A stretch of DNA of 64,000 nt from JAGVPT01 sp963772165 (GTDB lineage: Bacteria; Bacteroidota; Ignavibacteria; UBA10030; UBA8401). Each line of letters opens with the position of its first letter. Position 1 is the stretch's first letter. The stretch lies in assembly GCA_963772165.1 (NCBI GenBank), contig CAVYWA010000009.1, positions 372,001 through 436,000 of the forward strand, written 5' to 3'. This document shows positions 62,951 to 64,000 of the stretch, one piece after another. Both the position numbers and the translations under genes were made by a program. The notes beneath the pieces are model-generated. The model ran no database searches and was not told where the DNA came from. It saw only the letters and a program-made list of their open reading frames with translations.

Positions 62951-63670
62951 ATGAAAACAGTACTCATAACGGGTGCGAACAAAGGAATTGGTTTTGAAAC
63001 AGCCAAACAAATGGCTCAATTAGGTTATTTTGTGTATTTAGGAAGCAGAGACCTCATGAAAGGACTCGACGCCATAAATAAATTGAAAGCTTTGGGGATT
63101 TCAAATGCCGAGTCAATAAAAATTGATGTTACAAATATCGACTCTATTAAACAGGCACAACGAGAATTGGGAACAAAAATTGAAGCCTTGGATGTTTTAA
63201 TAAATAATGCAGGTATTGCCGGAGAAATGCCTCAAAATATCTCTACCGGCGACATCGGCAACTTACGAAGAGTCTTTGACACTAATTTTTTCGGCGCCGT
63301 ACAAACAACGCAGCAATTTATTCCTCTCTTACAAAAATCGCCCCGGCCAATCATCGTAAACGTTTCAAGTAACTTGGGCTCCTTAACGCTTCACAGCAGC
63401 TTGTCGCGAAGCCCGAATTGGAAAAATTTTGACGCGTATAGTTGTTCAAAAACTGCGTTGAATGCTTTTACTGTAATGCTGGCGAATGAGTTGAGAAATA
63501 CACCTTTTACAATAAAAAGTGTTGCGCCGGGTTATACGGCAACCGACCTCAATCAATTTCAAGGAACGCAAACAGTAGAGCAGGGTGCGAAGGCGATTGT
63601 ACACCATGCAACAGTAGACGACGTTGGAGCAACGGGGAAATTTTTTAAAGAAGAAGAAATACCTTGGTAG
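62951..63670 (+). CDS. SDR-family NAD(P)-dependent oxidoreductase
   Basis: A 239-residue classical short-chain dehydrogenase. TGANKGIG (cofactor), NNAG, the Ser in VNVSSNLGSL and the catalytic Tyr-x-x-x-Lys as YSCSK are intact. The wording (ITGANKGIGFETAKQMAQLGYFVYLGSRD) is close to carbonyl-reductase-like SDRs. I place the start at 62951 because the family begins right there; the open frame extends further but without homology. The gene is clearly AT-richer than its neighbours and prefers A/T-ending codons, hinting at recent transfer. Confidence 0.92.
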   Translation: MKTVLITGANKGIGFETAKQMAQLGYFVYLGSRDLMKGLDAINKLKALGISNAESIKIDVTNIDSIKQAQRELGTKIEALDVLINNAGIAGEMPQNISTGDIGNLRRVFDTNFFGAVQTTQQFIPLLQKSPRPIIVNVSSNLGSLTLHSSLSRSPNWKNFDAYSCSKTALNAFTVMLANELRNTPFTIKSVAPGYTATDLNQFQGTQTVEQGAKAIVHHATVDDVGATGKFFKEEEIPW

Positions 63671-63794
63671 GTGAGGCGGCACAATATACTTCCTGCAATT
63701 TACAATAATTTTCTTTGTTTCTCGTCTTAATCATAGTTAGGCAGCACAATAATCCTTCCTGCAATCTCACGACATTCAATGGAGAAATGCTGAG

Positions 63795-64000
63795 ATGAAA
63801 TTGCTTGTAACCGGGGCCACCGGTAAGGTCGGAAGTAGATTCGTACCACGACTATTACAGCTTGGTCACAGCGTCTCTATCCTGATACGCGACGACAAGA
63901 AAGCTGAGTCACTGAAAAACCTGGGCGCAGAGGTCGTTATCGGCGATCTATCGCAACCATCGTCATTGCCGAATGCGGTCGAGAACAAAGATGCAGTGGT
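63795..64000 (+). CDS. NAD(P)-binding (NmrA/epimerase-type) protein, N-terminal part, cut by window end
   Basis: The ATG at 63795 follows a GGAG-like site (AATGGAGAAATGCTGAG). It starts KLLVTGATGKVGSRFVPRLLQLGHSV, a Rossmann GATGKVG loop, then EVVIGDLSQPSSLPNAVENKDAV. The frame is still open at base 64000. It is in the same orientation as the two preceding oxidoreductase genes. Confidence 0.85.
   Translation, partial: MKLLVTGATGKVGSRFVPRLLQLGHSVSILIRDDKKAESLKNLGAEVVIGDLSQPSSLPNAVENKDAV

Overview
This 64 kb window looks like a chromosomal stretch of a Gram-negative bacterium of the Bacteroidota/Chlorobiota (FCB) group, most likely Ignavibacteria-like. That placement is an inference. It rests on type IX secretion (T9SS) C-terminal tails of the NYPNPFN...GREVATLV...SGVYFYQL type, a PorV/PorQ-family protein, secreted proteins cleaved after a Q-type signal peptide, and FecR/CHASE2 gene content. 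No rRNA, tRNA, CRISPR array or intact transposase was recognised.

Layout. Positions 1-3.6 kb: a PpiD-like chaperone (partial) divergent from dxr and rseP. Positions 3.7-10.7 kb: a four-gene envelope operon made of a secreted Ig-like protein, a secreted FecR-domain protein, a predicted outer-membrane barrel, and a CHASE2-class III cyclase-TPR protein. This is the most interesting candidate system here. Positions 10.8-16.9 kb: a lipoprotein, a PorV/PorQ protein, a sirtuin, an M28 peptidase and a DEAD-box helicase, all on the minus strand. Positions 17.3-20.3 kb: an M1 aminopeptidase with a T9SS tail and a TPR protein. Positions 20.4-26.2 kb: a complete RND efflux operon. Positions 26.5-36.3 kb: a redox operon with an ArsR-type regulator, a methyltransferase, a porin, an aromatic-rich envelope protein, a glycosidase-like protein and a large T9SS cargo. 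Positions 36.5-40.3 kb: a His-tract protein and a three-gene GMC dehydrogenase/nonahaem cytochrome operon. Positions 40.8-54.5 kb: housekeeping genes (dut, AI-2E transporter, rsmI-like, nitronate monooxygenase, metH, gpmA, ferredoxin, MBL hydrolase, Rieske protein, queG, trxB). Positions 54.9-57.9 kb: three tandem small heat-shock genes, FKBP and thioredoxin. Positions 58.3-61.3 kb: a run of gene remnants around a ZIP transporter. Positions 61.9-64 kb: three NAD(P)-binding oxidoreductases, with the middle one visibly AT-richer.

Two general features stand out. First, intergenic palindromic repeats of at least two families recur: a 110-129 bp element ending in GTCATTGCGAG-like inverted repeats (three copies), and a shorter CGCAAAG-type palindrome (four clear copies). 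Second, at least five genes are split by single indels although both halves are well conserved (the aromatic-rich protein, the T9SS cargo at 34.4 kb, the thioredoxin-like protein, queG, trxB). This includes usually important genes, so assembly or read error is at least as likely as true gene decay.

All function calls come from reading motifs in translations. No database search was run.
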